The notes under the pieces were generated by a model. The model had not been told where the DNA came from. It did not search any database and was given only the letters and a program-made list of their open reading frames with translations. A stretch of 14,428 nt of DNA, taken from positions 1-14,428 of the forward strand of contig QFOL01000075.1 of the NCBI GenBank assembly GCA_003241215.1. The letters are read 5' to 3'. The position numbers and the translations under genes were made by a program. Origin of the DNA: Agrobacterium fabrum. Lineage in GTDB: Bacteria > Pseudomonadota > Alphaproteobacteria > Rhizobiales > Rhizobiaceae. This document shows, one piece after another, positions 1 through 7,183 of this stretch. How positions within the stretch are numbered: the first letter of the stretch is position 1; each line of letters starts with the position of its first letter.

Positions 1-41
1 TTCCGCTATGGTCCGCCACGCAATAAATATGGAGACAGACG

Positions 42-818
42 ATGACCGACGCCCGTACCACCGCCCAAGGCGGCATGGAAACGTCCTATGGCTTCCACAG
101 GGTGGACGAAGGCAAAAAGCAGGGGCTGGTCAACGAGGTCTTCCACAAGGTGGCCAAGCGCTACGACATCATGAATGATGTGATGTCGGCCGGCCTGCAC
201 CGGCTGTGGAAGGACGCCATGGTCTCTTCGCTTTCGCCGCGCAAGGATCCCTCCTACAAGGTTCTGGACGTGGCGGGCGGCACCGGCGATATCGCCTTCC
301 GCATCATCGAGGCCTCCAACCGTCTGGCGCACGCCACCGTTCTCGATATCAACGGTTCGATGCTGGCCGTTGGCGAAGAGCGCGCCGCAAAGAAGAAGCT
401 TTCCGACAATCTGACCTTCGTGGAGGCCAATGCCGAGGAACTGCCTTTCGAGGCAAACAGTTTCGACGCCTATACGATCGCGTTTGGCATTCGCAACGTG
501 CCGCGCATCGACGTCGCGCTGAAGGAGGCCCATCGCGTGCTGAAGCGCGGCGGGCGGCTGCTGGTGCTGGAGTTTTCCGAAGTCGACATGCCGCTGCTCG
601 ACCGCGTCTACGATGCCTGGTCGTTCAACGCCATCCCGCAATTCGGCAAGATGATCACGGGCGATGCCGAACCCTATCAATATCTGGTCGAGTCGATCCG
701 CAAATTCCCCAACCAGGAAGATTTCGCGACGATGATCCGAACTGCCGGCTTCTCCCGCGTCACCTATACCAATTACACCGGCGGCATCGCCGCCCTGCAT
801 TCCGGCTGGAAGCTTTAA
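42..818 (+). CDS. ubiE: UbiE, ubiquinone biosynthesis C-methyltransferase
   Basis: This 258-residue protein is a class I SAM-dependent methyltransferase that adds the C-methyl group to the benzoquinol ring during ubiquinone synthesis; in menaquinone makers the same enzyme methylates demethylmenaquinol. Residues 41-57 match the UbiE signature (YD-MND-MS-G-HR-WK). The SAM-binding motif I, with GGTGD, lies at about 74-83, and the post-motif segment RVLKRGG starts at 165. The length fits the family (about 250-260). The start is supported by GGAGA at 31-35, six bases before the ATG. A possible -10 (CTATGG, 5-10) lies upstream but its -35 would fall outside the window. ubiB follows after 36 bases, so the two are probably co-transcribed. 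Identity is confident; only the promoter is unclear. Confidence 0.97.
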   Translation: MTDARTTAQGGMETSYGFHRVDEGKKQGLVNEVFHKVAKRYDIMNDVMSAGLHRLWKDAMVSSLSPRKDPSYKVLDVAGGTGDIAFRIIEASNRLAHATVLDINGSMLAVGEERAAKKKLSDNLTFVEANAEELPFEANSFDAYTIAFGIRNVPRIDVALKEAHRVLKRGGRLLVLEFSEVDMPLLDRVYDAWSFNAIPQFGKMITGDAEPYQYLVESIRKFPNQEDFATMIRTAGFSRVTYTNYTGGIAALHSGWKL

Positions 819-854
819 GTCCATGGCCGGCAGACGCAGGAGACAAGCATAAGC

Positions 855-2429
855 ATGAGTACTTTGGGCGCATATTTCCGCCTCGCAAGGGTTGGCTGGG
901 TTCTCGTGCGCGAAGGCGTCGTGCTGGCCCTGCCATCCGACGACCTGCCTGCTCCCGCCCAATTGTTGAAAGCGCTGCTGAAGCCATTCGCCCGCAGCAA
1001 GGCGAAAAGAGCGCAGCGCAGCGACCGGCTGGCGGTGGCTGTCGAACGGCTCGGGCCCTCCTATGTGAAGATGGGTCAGTTTCTGGCCACCCGACCGGAT
1101 GTGGTGGGCGCCGACTTCGCCGACGATCTCGCGAGCCTCCAGGACCGCATGGCCTTTTTCCCGGCGGCTGCGGCGAAAGCCAATATCGAAGGTTCGCTCG
1201 GGCGGTCTGTTTCTGAGCTCTACAGGGAATTCGGCGATCCGATCGCCGCCGCTTCCATCGCCCAGGTGCATCCGGCCATGGTGGATACGCCGAAGGGACC
1301 GCGCAAGGTGGCCGTAAAGGTCATCCGCCCGGGTGTGCGCCAGCGTTTCCAGAACGATCTCGAGGCGATGTATCTGATCGCCGACCTGCAGCAGCGCTTC
1401 GTCCGCTCCGCCCGCCGCCTGCGCCCCGTCGAGGTGACACGCACGCTGGAACAGACCACCAAGATCGAGATGGATCTGCGGCTTGAGGCCGCCGCCCTTT
1501 CCGAACTTGCGGAAAATACCAGGGACGATCCCGGGTTCCGGGTTCCCGAGGTCGACTGGGAGCGTACCGGTCGCGATGTCGTCACCATGGAATGGATCGA
1601 CGGCGTCAAGATGTCGGATATCGAGGGTCTGAAGGCCGCCGGCCACGACCTGAACCAGCTTGCCGACACGCTGATCCAGTCTTTCCTGCGGCACACGCTG
1701 CGCGACGGCTTCTTCCACGCCGACATGCATCCCGGCAATCTCTTCGTGGATGCCGAGGGCGAGATCGTCGCCGTCGATATGGGCATTGCCGGACGCCTCG
1801 GCAAAAAGGAACGCCGCTTCCTTGCCGAGATCCTCTACGGTTTCATTACCCGCGACTATATGCGGGTGGCGGAAGTGCATTTCGAGGCCGGGTACGTGCC
1901 GGGCCACCACGATAAAGCCAGTTTCGCGCAGGCGATCCGCGCCATTGGCGAACCGATCCACGGCCAACCGGCCGAGACCATCTCCATGGGCAAGCTTCTG
2001 ACGCTGCTGTTCGAGGTGACCGAGCTTTTCGATATGGAAACGCGCCCGGAACTGGTGATGCTGCAAAAGACCATGGTGGTGGTGGAAGGCGTGTCGCGCA
2101 TGCTCAATCCGCGCTTCAACATGTGGAAGGCGGCAGATCCGGTCGTTGGCGGCTGGATCAGGGATAATCTCGGCCCCAAACGCGTCGTCACCGATCTGAA
2201 GGATGGCGTGAAAGCCGCCCTCAAGCTTGCCGAGGCCGTGCCGGAGATTGCCGCCAAGACGGAAAAGCTGCATTCCGAACTGATGTATATGAGCGAAAAC
2301 GGCCTGCGTTTCGATGCGCAGACGGCGGAAGCCATCGGCAAGGCGGAAGCGCGCCACACCAAGTGGGGGCGGATAGCGTTATGGGTGATCGCGCTGACGC
2401 TTCTCTATATTGCGGTCAGGATCAGCTGA
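855..2429 (+). CDS. ubiB: UbiB, ubiquinone biosynthesis atypical kinase/ATPase (ABC1/ADCK family)
   Basis: This 524-residue protein belongs to the ABC1/ADCK/UbiB family of protein-kinase-like ATPases. The family is needed for ubiquinone synthesis and is thought to help polyprenyl precursors reach the membrane-associated Ubi enzymes; it is not itself a hydroxylase. Visible hallmarks are KMGQ at 72-75 (the KxGQ motif), the alanine-rich loop AAAS at 131-134 that replaces a normal P-loop, the ATP-contacting lysine K155, HADMHPGN at 288-295 (catalytic loop), and D308-M-G (the DFG equivalent). A hydrophobic C-terminal segment (about 505-523) should anchor it in the inner membrane. AGGAGA at 838-843 supports the start. 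It lies 36 bases after ubiE and likely shares its transcript. Confidence 0.96.
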   Translation: MSTLGAYFRLARVGWVLVREGVVLALPSDDLPAPAQLLKALLKPFARSKAKRAQRSDRLAVAVERLGPSYVKMGQFLATRPDVVGADFADDLASLQDRMAFFPAAAAKANIEGSLGRSVSELYREFGDPIAAASIAQVHPAMVDTPKGPRKVAVKVIRPGVRQRFQNDLEAMYLIADLQQRFVRSARRLRPVEVTRTLEQTTKIEMDLRLEAAALSELAENTRDDPGFRVPEVDWERTGRDVVTMEWIDGVKMSDIEGLKAAGHDLNQLADTLIQSFLRHTLRDGFFHADMHPGNLFVDAEGEIVAVDMGIAGRLGKKERRFLAEILYGFITRDYMRVAEVHFEAGYVPGHHDKASFAQAIRAIGEPIHGQPAETISMGKLLTLLFEVTELFDMETRPELVMLQKTMVVVEGVSRMLNPRFNMWKAADPVVGGWIRDNLGPKRVVTDLKDGVKAALKLAEAVPEIAAKTEKLHSELMYMSENGLRFDAQTAEAIGKAEARHTKWGRIALWVIALTLLYIAVRIS

Positions 2430-2511
2430 GCATCTGAAAACGAACAGGTGCCATGTTGGTGTAATCTATTGGAGGAATAAGGGCCTGATCTTGAAACGAG
2501 ACAGGTGATCC

Positions 2512-2817
2512 ATGCGGACAAAAGCGTTCTCGCTTGCTTTGATCTTCCTATCCATTCAACTGGCCTGGGTGCCGGATGCGATGGCCGGACACCGGGTCTA
2601 CGACCCATGCATCGACGGGGACGCAAGTGACGGGAAACCACGCAGCTGTGGCGAATTGCGGCGTGCGCTGCGCCATTCGGACTTGCCCGACCGCAGGGGT
2701 TTGAGCCATGAAAGGCCGACACGGCGCTTGGGGATTGACCCCTGCGGCGATGGCCGCTTCAGTGACGGAAAACCGCGATCCTGTGCGGAGTTACGTCGGT
2801 GGTTGAGAGACAGATAA
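2512..2817 (+). CDS. Small secreted protein with two cysteine-containing repeats, unknown function
   Basis: I do not recognise this 101-residue protein as a named family. It has a clear signal peptide: basic MRTK, a hydrophobic stretch to about residue 20, and a likely cleavage after AMA at 25. The mature part holds two 24-residue repeats at 31-54 and 76-99. Both contain, in order, DPC, DG, SDGKPRSC, ELRR and LR, and they share 19 of 24 residues. Each repeat has two cysteines (33/46 and 78/91), so disulfides in the periplasm are possible. Thirteen of the 19 shared residues use different codons in the two copies, which argues that this frame is translated and selected. Codon use is looser than in neighbours (CCA, GGG, TTA, AGA occur). 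AGGTGA at 2503-2508 is the likely ribosome site. The desaturase-family gene begins 21 bases later, probably in the same operon. Confidence 0.72.
   Translation: MRTKAFSLALIFLSIQLAWVPDAMAGHRVYDPCIDGDASDGKPRSCGELRRALRHSDLPDRRGLSHERPTRRLGIDPCGDGRFSDGKPRSCAELRRWLRDR
2602..2673 (+). repeat. Protein-level repeat, copy 1, in the small secreted protein
   Basis: This encodes residues 31-54 of the small secreted protein. It matches the copy at 2737-2808 at 19 of 24 amino acids. Only six of those 19 codons are identical, so this is an old duplication maintained by protein selection rather than a recent DNA duplication. Confidence 0.8.
2737..2808 (+). repeat. Protein-level repeat, copy 2, in the small secreted protein
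   Basis: This encodes residues 76-99 of the small secreted protein, the second copy of the unit at 2602-2673. The five differing positions are I/G, D/R, A/F, G/A and A/W. The cysteine pair and the SDGKPRSC and ELRR cores are unchanged. Confidence 0.8.
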
Positions 2818-2838
2818 TGCCTGGCGGGATTTGAATTC

Positions 2839-3753
2839 ATGGCAAAATCGCAAGCGTTGAAAGCGGCCCTTTCCTATTCTTCATGGCCGCTGGTGTTCGT
2901 GGGAGGCCTTGTAGGCTCCTTTTTCGCGTTCACGAGCAACCACCCGATCACGGCTTTTCTGGCCGTTTATGCGGGCGCAGTTCTCAGCCTGCTTTTTTTC
3001 GAACGCTATATTCCCTACGAAGTACAATGGCTTGAGGGTGACGGCGAGACGGTGAACAGCATCGGCCACACGCTTTTGACAAAAGGGCTTGTCCAGCTTG
3101 CGGCAGCGGCAGCGGCGATTTTCCCGATGCTGACTGCCAATGTGCTGCAGCCCCTGGCCGCCATGCGGTTCGATCTCTGGCCCTCACAACTGCCCATGAT
3201 TATTCAGGTGGCGCTTGCGGTGACGATTGCCGAATTCGGTCTCTACTGGGCCCACCGCATTGCCCATGAAACCGTATTCTTCTGGCGCTTCCATGCCCTG
3301 CATCACAGCGTCGTGCGGCTCTGGGTCGTCAATACAGGACGGTTCCATGTGGCCGATTCCCTGTTCAAGATCGCGCTCAGCCAGATTCCGCTCTATTTCA
3401 TGGGCGCGCCGCTGCAGGTCTTCTGGTGGCTCGGCGCCGTGACCGCCTTCATCGGCATCTTGACCCATTGCAATGTCGACATGAAAACAGGGCCGCTCGA
3501 TTACGTGTTCAGCACCCCGCGCCTGCATCGCTGGCACCATTCGAAGCAGCTTCCGGAAGGAAACACCAATTACGGCGAAAACCTCGTCATCTTCGACCTG
3601 ATCTTCGGTTCCTACCATAACCCGGATCGGCCCTCTTCCACCGATATCGGCATCAAGGGTCAGATCGCCAAAGGGTTCCTGCCGCAGCTTCTGCAGCCCT
3701 TCACCAAGGAAGGCGTCCGCCAGATCATCGGCAAGGACACCAAGCTCGACTGA
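2839..3753 (+). CDS. Sterol desaturase / fatty acid hydroxylase family membrane enzyme
   Basis: This 304-residue protein belongs to the di-iron fatty acid hydroxylase/sterol desaturase superfamily. Members oxidise lipid carbons at the membrane using O2; the substrate here cannot be read from sequence. The histidine boxes are present: H139-R-I-A-H143, H152-A-L-H155-H156 and H230-R-W-H233-H234, with extra conserved histidines at 170 and 210 (HCN). Hydrophobic segments at about 14-32, 37-57, 84-103, 116-138 and 176-209 indicate an integral membrane protein with the metal site on the cytoplasmic face. The GGGA at 2826-2829 is a modest ribosome site. The gene is 21 bases after the small secreted protein and converges with the MmcQ-like gene, with only nine bases between their stops. 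Family assignment is firm, the reaction is not. Confidence 0.9.
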   Translation: MAKSQALKAALSYSSWPLVFVGGLVGSFFAFTSNHPITAFLAVYAGAVLSLLFFERYIPYEVQWLEGDGETVNSIGHTLLTKGLVQLAAAAAAIFPMLTANVLQPLAAMRFDLWPSQLPMIIQVALAVTIAEFGLYWAHRIAHETVFFWRFHALHHSVVRLWVVNTGRFHVADSLFKIALSQIPLYFMGAPLQVFWWLGAVTAFIGILTHCNVDMKTGPLDYVFSTPRLHRWHHSKQLPEGNTNYGENLVIFDLIFGSYHNPDRPSSTDIGIKGQIAKGFLPQLLQPFTKEGVRQIIGKDTKLD

Positions 3754-3762
3754 AACGAAAAG

Positions 3763-4137
3763 CTAAAAGGCCCGCGCGGTATCGATCACGATGCCGAGTT
3801 CGCCCCGCAGTTTTTTGGTGAGACCGGCGGCGACAAGCTCATAGGAACGGCGCACATAGTGCTCCAGCTCTTCTTGTTCGAGCGGAGAATGATCGGCAAT
3901 CGACACCCATTTGCGTTTGGCGAAATAGGGCGCCTGGGCGATGCCTTCGAGTGAAGTGAGGATTTCAAAGCTCTCTTCCGAGCACTTCACGACCAGCCGC
4001 CAGTCCTCCCGCTCGCCCAGCACGGCAAAGACCTTGTCGCCCACCTTGGCAACGTGGGAATCCCATTGATCGACGAACCGCACGCCCGACCATTCACCGA
4101 GCACCCTGTCGAATGTCTTGCGCTCGAACAGGCTCAT
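3763..4137 (-). CDS. MmcQ/YjbR family protein, unknown function
   Basis: This 124-residue protein resembles the MmcQ/YjbR family (COG2315), small proteins with a CyaY-like fold whose biochemical role is not settled. Supporting features are the N-terminal VGDKVFAVL-type strand (about 32-40), the central LVVKCSEES segment, APYFAKRKWVSI at about 68-79, and the C-terminal helix with SYELVAAGLTKK (about 98-109). Its start overlaps the coaBC stop by four bases (ATGA), so it is almost certainly translated from the coaBC mRNA by coupling. No separate ribosome site is needed. The family assignment rests on remembered pattern, not a search. Confidence 0.78.
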   Translation of the reverse strand: MSLFERKTFDRVLGEWSGVRFVDQWDSHVAKVGDKVFAVLGEREDWRLVVKCSEESFEILTSLEGIAQAPYFAKRKWVSIADHSPLEQEELEHYVRRSYELVAAGLTKKLRGELGIVIDTARAF

Positions 4138-5339
4138 CCGAGTTTCTCCGCAATCAGGGCCGCCAGACGTTTTGCAACTTCAGCCTTATCGAGATCCGGC
4201 CAGACGTCGATGCCATCTGCGGAAATGATCTTCACACTGTTGCGATCCCCGCCCATGATGCCGGTTTCCGTCGAAACATCATTCGCGACGATGTAATCCG
4301 CGCCTTTACGCTCCAGCTTCGCCCGGCCGTTCTTCTCGACATCCTGCGTCTCGGCGGCGAAGCCCACCACAATCCTCGGGCGCTTTTCATGATGGCCGAC
4401 GGTTTTGAGAATATCGGGATTTTCCGTCAGCTGCAACGCCGGCGGCACATCGCCCGGCTGCTTCTTGATCTTCTGTTCCGACGAGCCCGTCACTCGCCAG
4501 TCGGCGACGGCGGCAACCATGACGGAGATATCCGCCGGCAGTCTCGATATCACCGCATCGCGCATCTCCTCGGCGCGCTCCACATGGATCGTTTTGACCC
4601 CGGCGGGATCGGCGATGGCGACCGGGCCGGAAATCAGCGTAACCTCCGCCCCCAGTTCCGCCAGAGCCGCCGCAATGGCATGGCCCTGCTTGCCGGAGGA
4701 GCGGTTGGCGATATAACGCACCGGATCGATCGGCTCATGCGTGGGACCAGAGGTAACGATGGCCGTCCTGCCGCGCAAGGGCTTTTGCCCCCCCTCCAGC
4801 AGCGCTTCGACGGCTTCGACGATCTGCAATGGCTCGGCCATACGGCCAAAACCAGCCTCGCCCTTCTCCGCCATCTCGCCAGCCATGGGTCCGATGAAAT
4901 GTACGCCGTCCTTCTTCAGGGTTTCAACATTGCGGCCGGTCGGCTTCGCCGTCCACATTTTTGGATTCATTGCCGGCGCGACCAGCACCCTGCGATCCGT
5001 CGCGAGAAGGACCGTGGAGGCGAGGTCGTCAGCCAGGCCATGCGCCATCTTCGCCATCAGATCGGCGGTAGCGGGCGCGACCAGCACGAGATCGCAATCG
5101 CGCGCCAGCCGGATATGGCCGACATCCTGCTCATCCTGCCGTGAAAAAAGCTCGGTAAAGACATGGGTGGCGGACAAGGCGCCGACGGCGAGCGGGGTGA
5201 CGAATTCCTGCGCCCCCTTTGTCATGACCGGCGTCACCGTCGCACCGCGCTCCTTCAGGCGACGGATGAGATCGAGGCTCTTATAGGCCGCGATGCCGCC
5301 GGAGATGATGAGAAGAATATGTTTGCCTGAAAGCGTCAT
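4134..5339 (-). CDS. coaBC: CoaBC, bifunctional phosphopantothenoylcysteine synthetase/decarboxylase
   Basis: This 401-residue enzyme carries out two coenzyme A steps: CoaB (C-terminal) joins 4'-phosphopantothenate with cysteine using CTP, and CoaC (N-terminal, FMN-dependent) decarboxylates the product. CoaC features are SGGIAAYK at 13-20, the catalytic H75 in GHIRLAR, and the PAMN motif with N125; both fall at the same numbers as in E. coli. CoaB features are SGPTHEPIDPVRYIANRSSGK (197-217, N212), AAVADWR (276-282), KIKK (290-293) and ANDVS (352-356). The segment that normally carries the active-site cysteine (ACGD, C158 in E. coli) reads AEKGEAG at 157-163, without cysteine. The only cysteine in the protein is C82, elsewhere. 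The start has no good ribosome site and lies just after a stem-loop. prfC is upstream on the same strand, the MmcQ-like gene directly downstream. Confidence 0.95.
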   Translation of the reverse strand: MTLSGKHILLIISGGIAAYKSLDLIRRLKERGATVTPVMTKGAQEFVTPLAVGALSATHVFTELFSRQDEQDVGHIRLARDCDLVLVAPATADLMAKMAHGLADDLASTVLLATDRRVLVAPAMNPKMWTAKPTGRNVETLKKDGVHFIGPMAGEMAEKGEAGFGRMAEPLQIVEAVEALLEGGQKPLRGRTAIVTSGPTHEPIDPVRYIANRSSGKQGHAIAAALAELGAEVTLISGPVAIADPAGVKTIHVERAEEMRDAVISRLPADISVMVAAVADWRVTGSSEQKIKKQPGDVPPALQLTENPDILKTVGHHEKRPRIVVGFAAETQDVEKNGRAKLERKGADYIVANDVSTETGIMGGDRNSVKIISADGIDVWPDLDKAEVAKRLAALIAEKLG

Positions 5340-5350
5340 GATGCCGGACC

Positions 5351-5373
5351 AGTTTCCCGTTTCAGGGGAAACT
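5351..5373 (-). promoter_or_regulatory. Stem-loop in the coaBC leader, 11 bases before the start codon
   Basis: AGTTTCCC (5351-5358) and GGGAAACT (5366-5373) are perfect 8-base inverted copies with a 7-base loop. The stem ends 11 bases upstream of the coaBC ATG, where a ribosome would bind. No U-run follows, so it is not an obvious terminator. It could affect translation of coaBC, but that is inference. Confidence 0.45.
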
Positions 5374-5415
5374 AGAGCATTTCCGGTGAAAACGTAATCA
5401 CCTTCAATGCTCTAG
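5372..5415. repeat. Perfect 10-base inverted repeat (CTAGAGCATT / AATGCTCTAG)
   Basis: CTAGAGCATT at 5372-5381 is matched exactly by its reverse complement at 5406-5415, with 24 bases between. On the plus strand a T-rich tract (5416-5427) follows, but no plus-strand gene reads into it. The inner GCATTTCCGG (5377-5386) recurs directly at 5430-5439, tying this arm to the neighbouring palindromic element. Confidence 0.7.
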
Positions 5416-5429
5416 CTCTTTGTTTTTCC

Positions 5430-5475
5430 GCATTTCCGGACGGAAAACCGCTACGCACTTTTCCTGAAAATGCTC
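5430..5475. repeat. Rhizobiaceae-type palindromic intergenic repeat
   Basis: This imperfect palindrome has outer arms GCATTTCCGG (5430-5439) and CCTGAAAATGC (5463-5473, imperfect) and inner arms GGAAAA and TTTTCC. With the preceding CTCTTTGTTTTT it resembles a short palindromic repeat that I remember scattered between genes in Agrobacterium and Rhizobium. The family name is uncertain (RIME-like). It sits between prfC and coaBC and would form a stable hairpin in the shared mRNA if they are co-transcribed. Confidence 0.65.
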
Positions 5476-5509
5476 GGCCCTTGGCATACAAAGTGCAATC
5501 CGGCTGATA

Positions 5510-7093
5510 TCACGCCGCCTTGGCGACGTGATATTCCTTGATCGCGACCATCTTGATCGCCGGGAACCGCTCGGACTCATAACGAAGCGAGAAGGCGTCC
5601 TGCGCGAGAAACACCGGATCGCCATCGAGATCGCGGGCGATATCGCCCCGCTTGACGTTGAGGAACTTTTCCATTTCCGCCGGCTGATCGGAGGAAATCC
5701 AGCGGCAGACGGAAAAGCGCGACATTTCGAAGGAGACCGGCAGGCCGTATTCGCCCATCAGCCGCTCCTTCAACACATCGAGCTGCAGTGCGCCGACAAC
5801 GCCGACGATGGCCGGCGAGCCGTCTTCCGGTGAAAAGAGCTGAACGACACCCTCTTCCGCCATCTGCTGCAGGGCTTCCTTCAGCTTCTTCGCCTTCATG
5901 GCGTCTTCCAGACGCACGCGGCGCAGGATTTCCGGCGAGAAGTTCGGCACGCCCTGGAAGACGAGGTTCTCCCCCTCCGTCAGCGTATCGCCGATACGCA
6001 GCGTGCCGTGGTTGGGAATGCCGACGACATCGCCCGCAAAGGCGGTATCGGCCAGCTGGCGCTGCGAGGCGAAGAAGAATTGCGGCGCGGTCAGCCCCAT
6101 CTGTTTGCCGGTGCGGGCAAGCCGCGCCTTCATGCCGCGCTCCAGCTTGCCGGAGCAGATGCGGGCGAAAGCGATGCGGTCACGATGGTTCGGGTCCATA
6201 TTGGCCTGTATTTTGAAGACAAAGGCCGTCATTTTCTCTTCAGCCGCATGTACGGTGCGGGTATCCGCCACCTGATCGCGCGGCGGCGGTGCGAAATCGC
6301 CAAGCGCATTGATGAGGTCACGCACACCGAAATTGCGCAACGCCGAACCGAAGAACACCGGTGTCATATGACCTTCGAGAAACGCCTGGCGATCGAAAGG
6401 ACGGCAGGCTTCGAGCGCCAGTTCGGTTTCTTCGACAAAAAGATGGCGCTCATTTTCCGGCAGGCGATCGGCAACCGCCTGCGGACCGTTGACCGGCATG
6501 GCATCCACCTGCGTATCGACGCCACGGAAGGTGCTGTCGGCAAGATTATAGGCGCCGCAGAAGGTCTTGGCACGACCGACCGGCCAGGTAATCGGCGCGG
6601 TATCGAGCGCCAGCTTCTCTTCCACCTCATCCAGAATCTCGAAGGGGTCGCGGCTTTCGCGGTCCATCTTGTTGATGAAGGTGATGATCGGAATATCGCG
6701 CATGCGGCAGACTTCGAAGAGCTTCAGCGTGCGCGGCTCGATACCCTTGGCGGCGTCGATGACCATGATCGCCGCATCCACCGCCGTCAGCGTGCGGTAG
6801 GTATCGTCGGCGAAGTCCTCGTGGCCGGGCGTGTCGAGAATGTTGAAGACCCGGTCGTTATATTCGAAGGTCATAACCGAGGTGACGACCGAAATGCCGC
6901 GCTCGCGCTCGATCTTCATCCAGTCCGAACGGGTCTGGATGCGATCCTTCTTCGCCTTCACCTCACCGGCAAGCTGGATCGCTCCGCCGAACAGCAGCAA
7001 TTTTTCGGTAAGCGTGGTCTTACCCGCGTCCGGGTGCGCGATAATAGCAAAGGTGCGGCGGCGGGAGACCGCCTCGGCAAGTGTTTCGGCCAT
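5510..7093 (-). CDS. prfC: Peptide chain release factor 3 (RF3)
   Basis: This 527-residue GTPase recycles release factors RF1 and RF2 from the ribosome after translation stops. The G domain has AHPDAGKT at 19-26 (P-loop), the switch I region RERGISVVTS, DTPGHEDF (G3) and NKMD (G4), followed by the RF3-type domains II and III. The length matches E. coli RF3 (529). An open frame continues upstream to 7660, but I chose the ATG at 7091-7093: it gives the standard N-terminus before the P-loop, ACAGGA (7102-7107) precedes it by eight bases, and the upstream part would run antisense through dut. It is divergent from dut with a 90-base shared control region, and lies upstream of coaBC on the same strand. 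Confidence 0.96.
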   Translation of the reverse strand: MAETLAEAVSRRRTFAIIAHPDAGKTTLTEKLLLFGGAIQLAGEVKAKKDRIQTRSDWMKIERERGISVVTSVMTFEYNDRVFNILDTPGHEDFADDTYRTLTAVDAAIMVIDAAKGIEPRTLKLFEVCRMRDIPIITFINKMDRESRDPFEILDEVEEKLALDTAPITWPVGRAKTFCGAYNLADSTFRGVDTQVDAMPVNGPQAVADRLPENERHLFVEETELALEACRPFDRQAFLEGHMTPVFFGSALRNFGVRDLINALGDFAPPPRDQVADTRTVHAAEEKMTAFVFKIQANMDPNHRDRIAFARICSGKLERGMKARLARTGKQMGLTAPQFFFASQRQLADTAFAGDVVGIPNHGTLRIGDTLTEGENLVFQGVPNFSPEILRRVRLEDAMKAKKLKEALQQMAEEGVVQLFSPEDGSPAIVGVVGALQLDVLKERLMGEYGLPVSFEMSRFSVCRWISSDQPAEMEKFLNVKRGDIARDLDGDPVFLAQDAFSLRYESERFPAIKMVAIKEYHVAKAA

Positions 7094-7119
7094 CTGACAA
7101 ATCCTGTGGAATTGCGGGC

Positions 7120-7148
7120 TATCTAGCGTTTCAGGCCCGGTTTTGCAA
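7120..7148 (-). promoter_or_regulatory. Candidate prfC promoter
   Basis: Read on the minus strand, TTGCAA (7143-7148) and TAGATA (7120-7125) are separated by 17 bases and lie 27 bases or more upstream of the prfC ATG. The match to consensus is moderate, 4 of 6 at -35 and 3 of 6 at -10, so this is a position-supported guess. Confidence 0.35.
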
Positions 7149-7178
7149 TTGACCTTGCCGCGATCTCGGCAAACTAAT
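7149..7178 (+). promoter_or_regulatory. Candidate dut promoter placing the transcript start at the ATG
   Basis: TTGACC (7149-7154) matches the -35 consensus at 5 of 6. ACTAAT (7173-7178) matches the -10 at 4 of 6 with an 18-base spacer. Transcription would begin near 7184-7186, at the dut ATG itself, so the mRNA may be leaderless. Confidence 0.45.
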
Positions 7179-7183
7179 GCCGC

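Noticed and set aside
6..2357. 783-codon open frame on the minus strand opposite ubiE and ubiB
   Set aside because: It is antisense to two well-supported genes and its His/Gly/Arg-rich composition is typical of shadow frames in GC-rich DNA. No domain is recognisable.
2471..2508. GGAGG followed by TTG and five codons before TGA (a possible leader peptide)
   Set aside because: The spacing from GGAGG to TTG is 15 bases and the peptide would have only five residues; most likely chance.
2598..2840. 80-codon minus-strand open frame opposite the small secreted protein
   Set aside because: The plus strand has a signal peptide and repeats with mainly synonymous codon differences; the minus frame has neither.
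4113..5144. 343-codon plus-strand open frame opposite coaBC
   Set aside because: It is the antisense shadow of coaBC, which carries full family motifs; arginine/histidine-rich and without recognisable domains.
6008..7126. 372-codon plus-strand open frame opposite prfC
   Set aside because: Shadow of the RF3 gene; no motifs and an unlikely amino acid composition.
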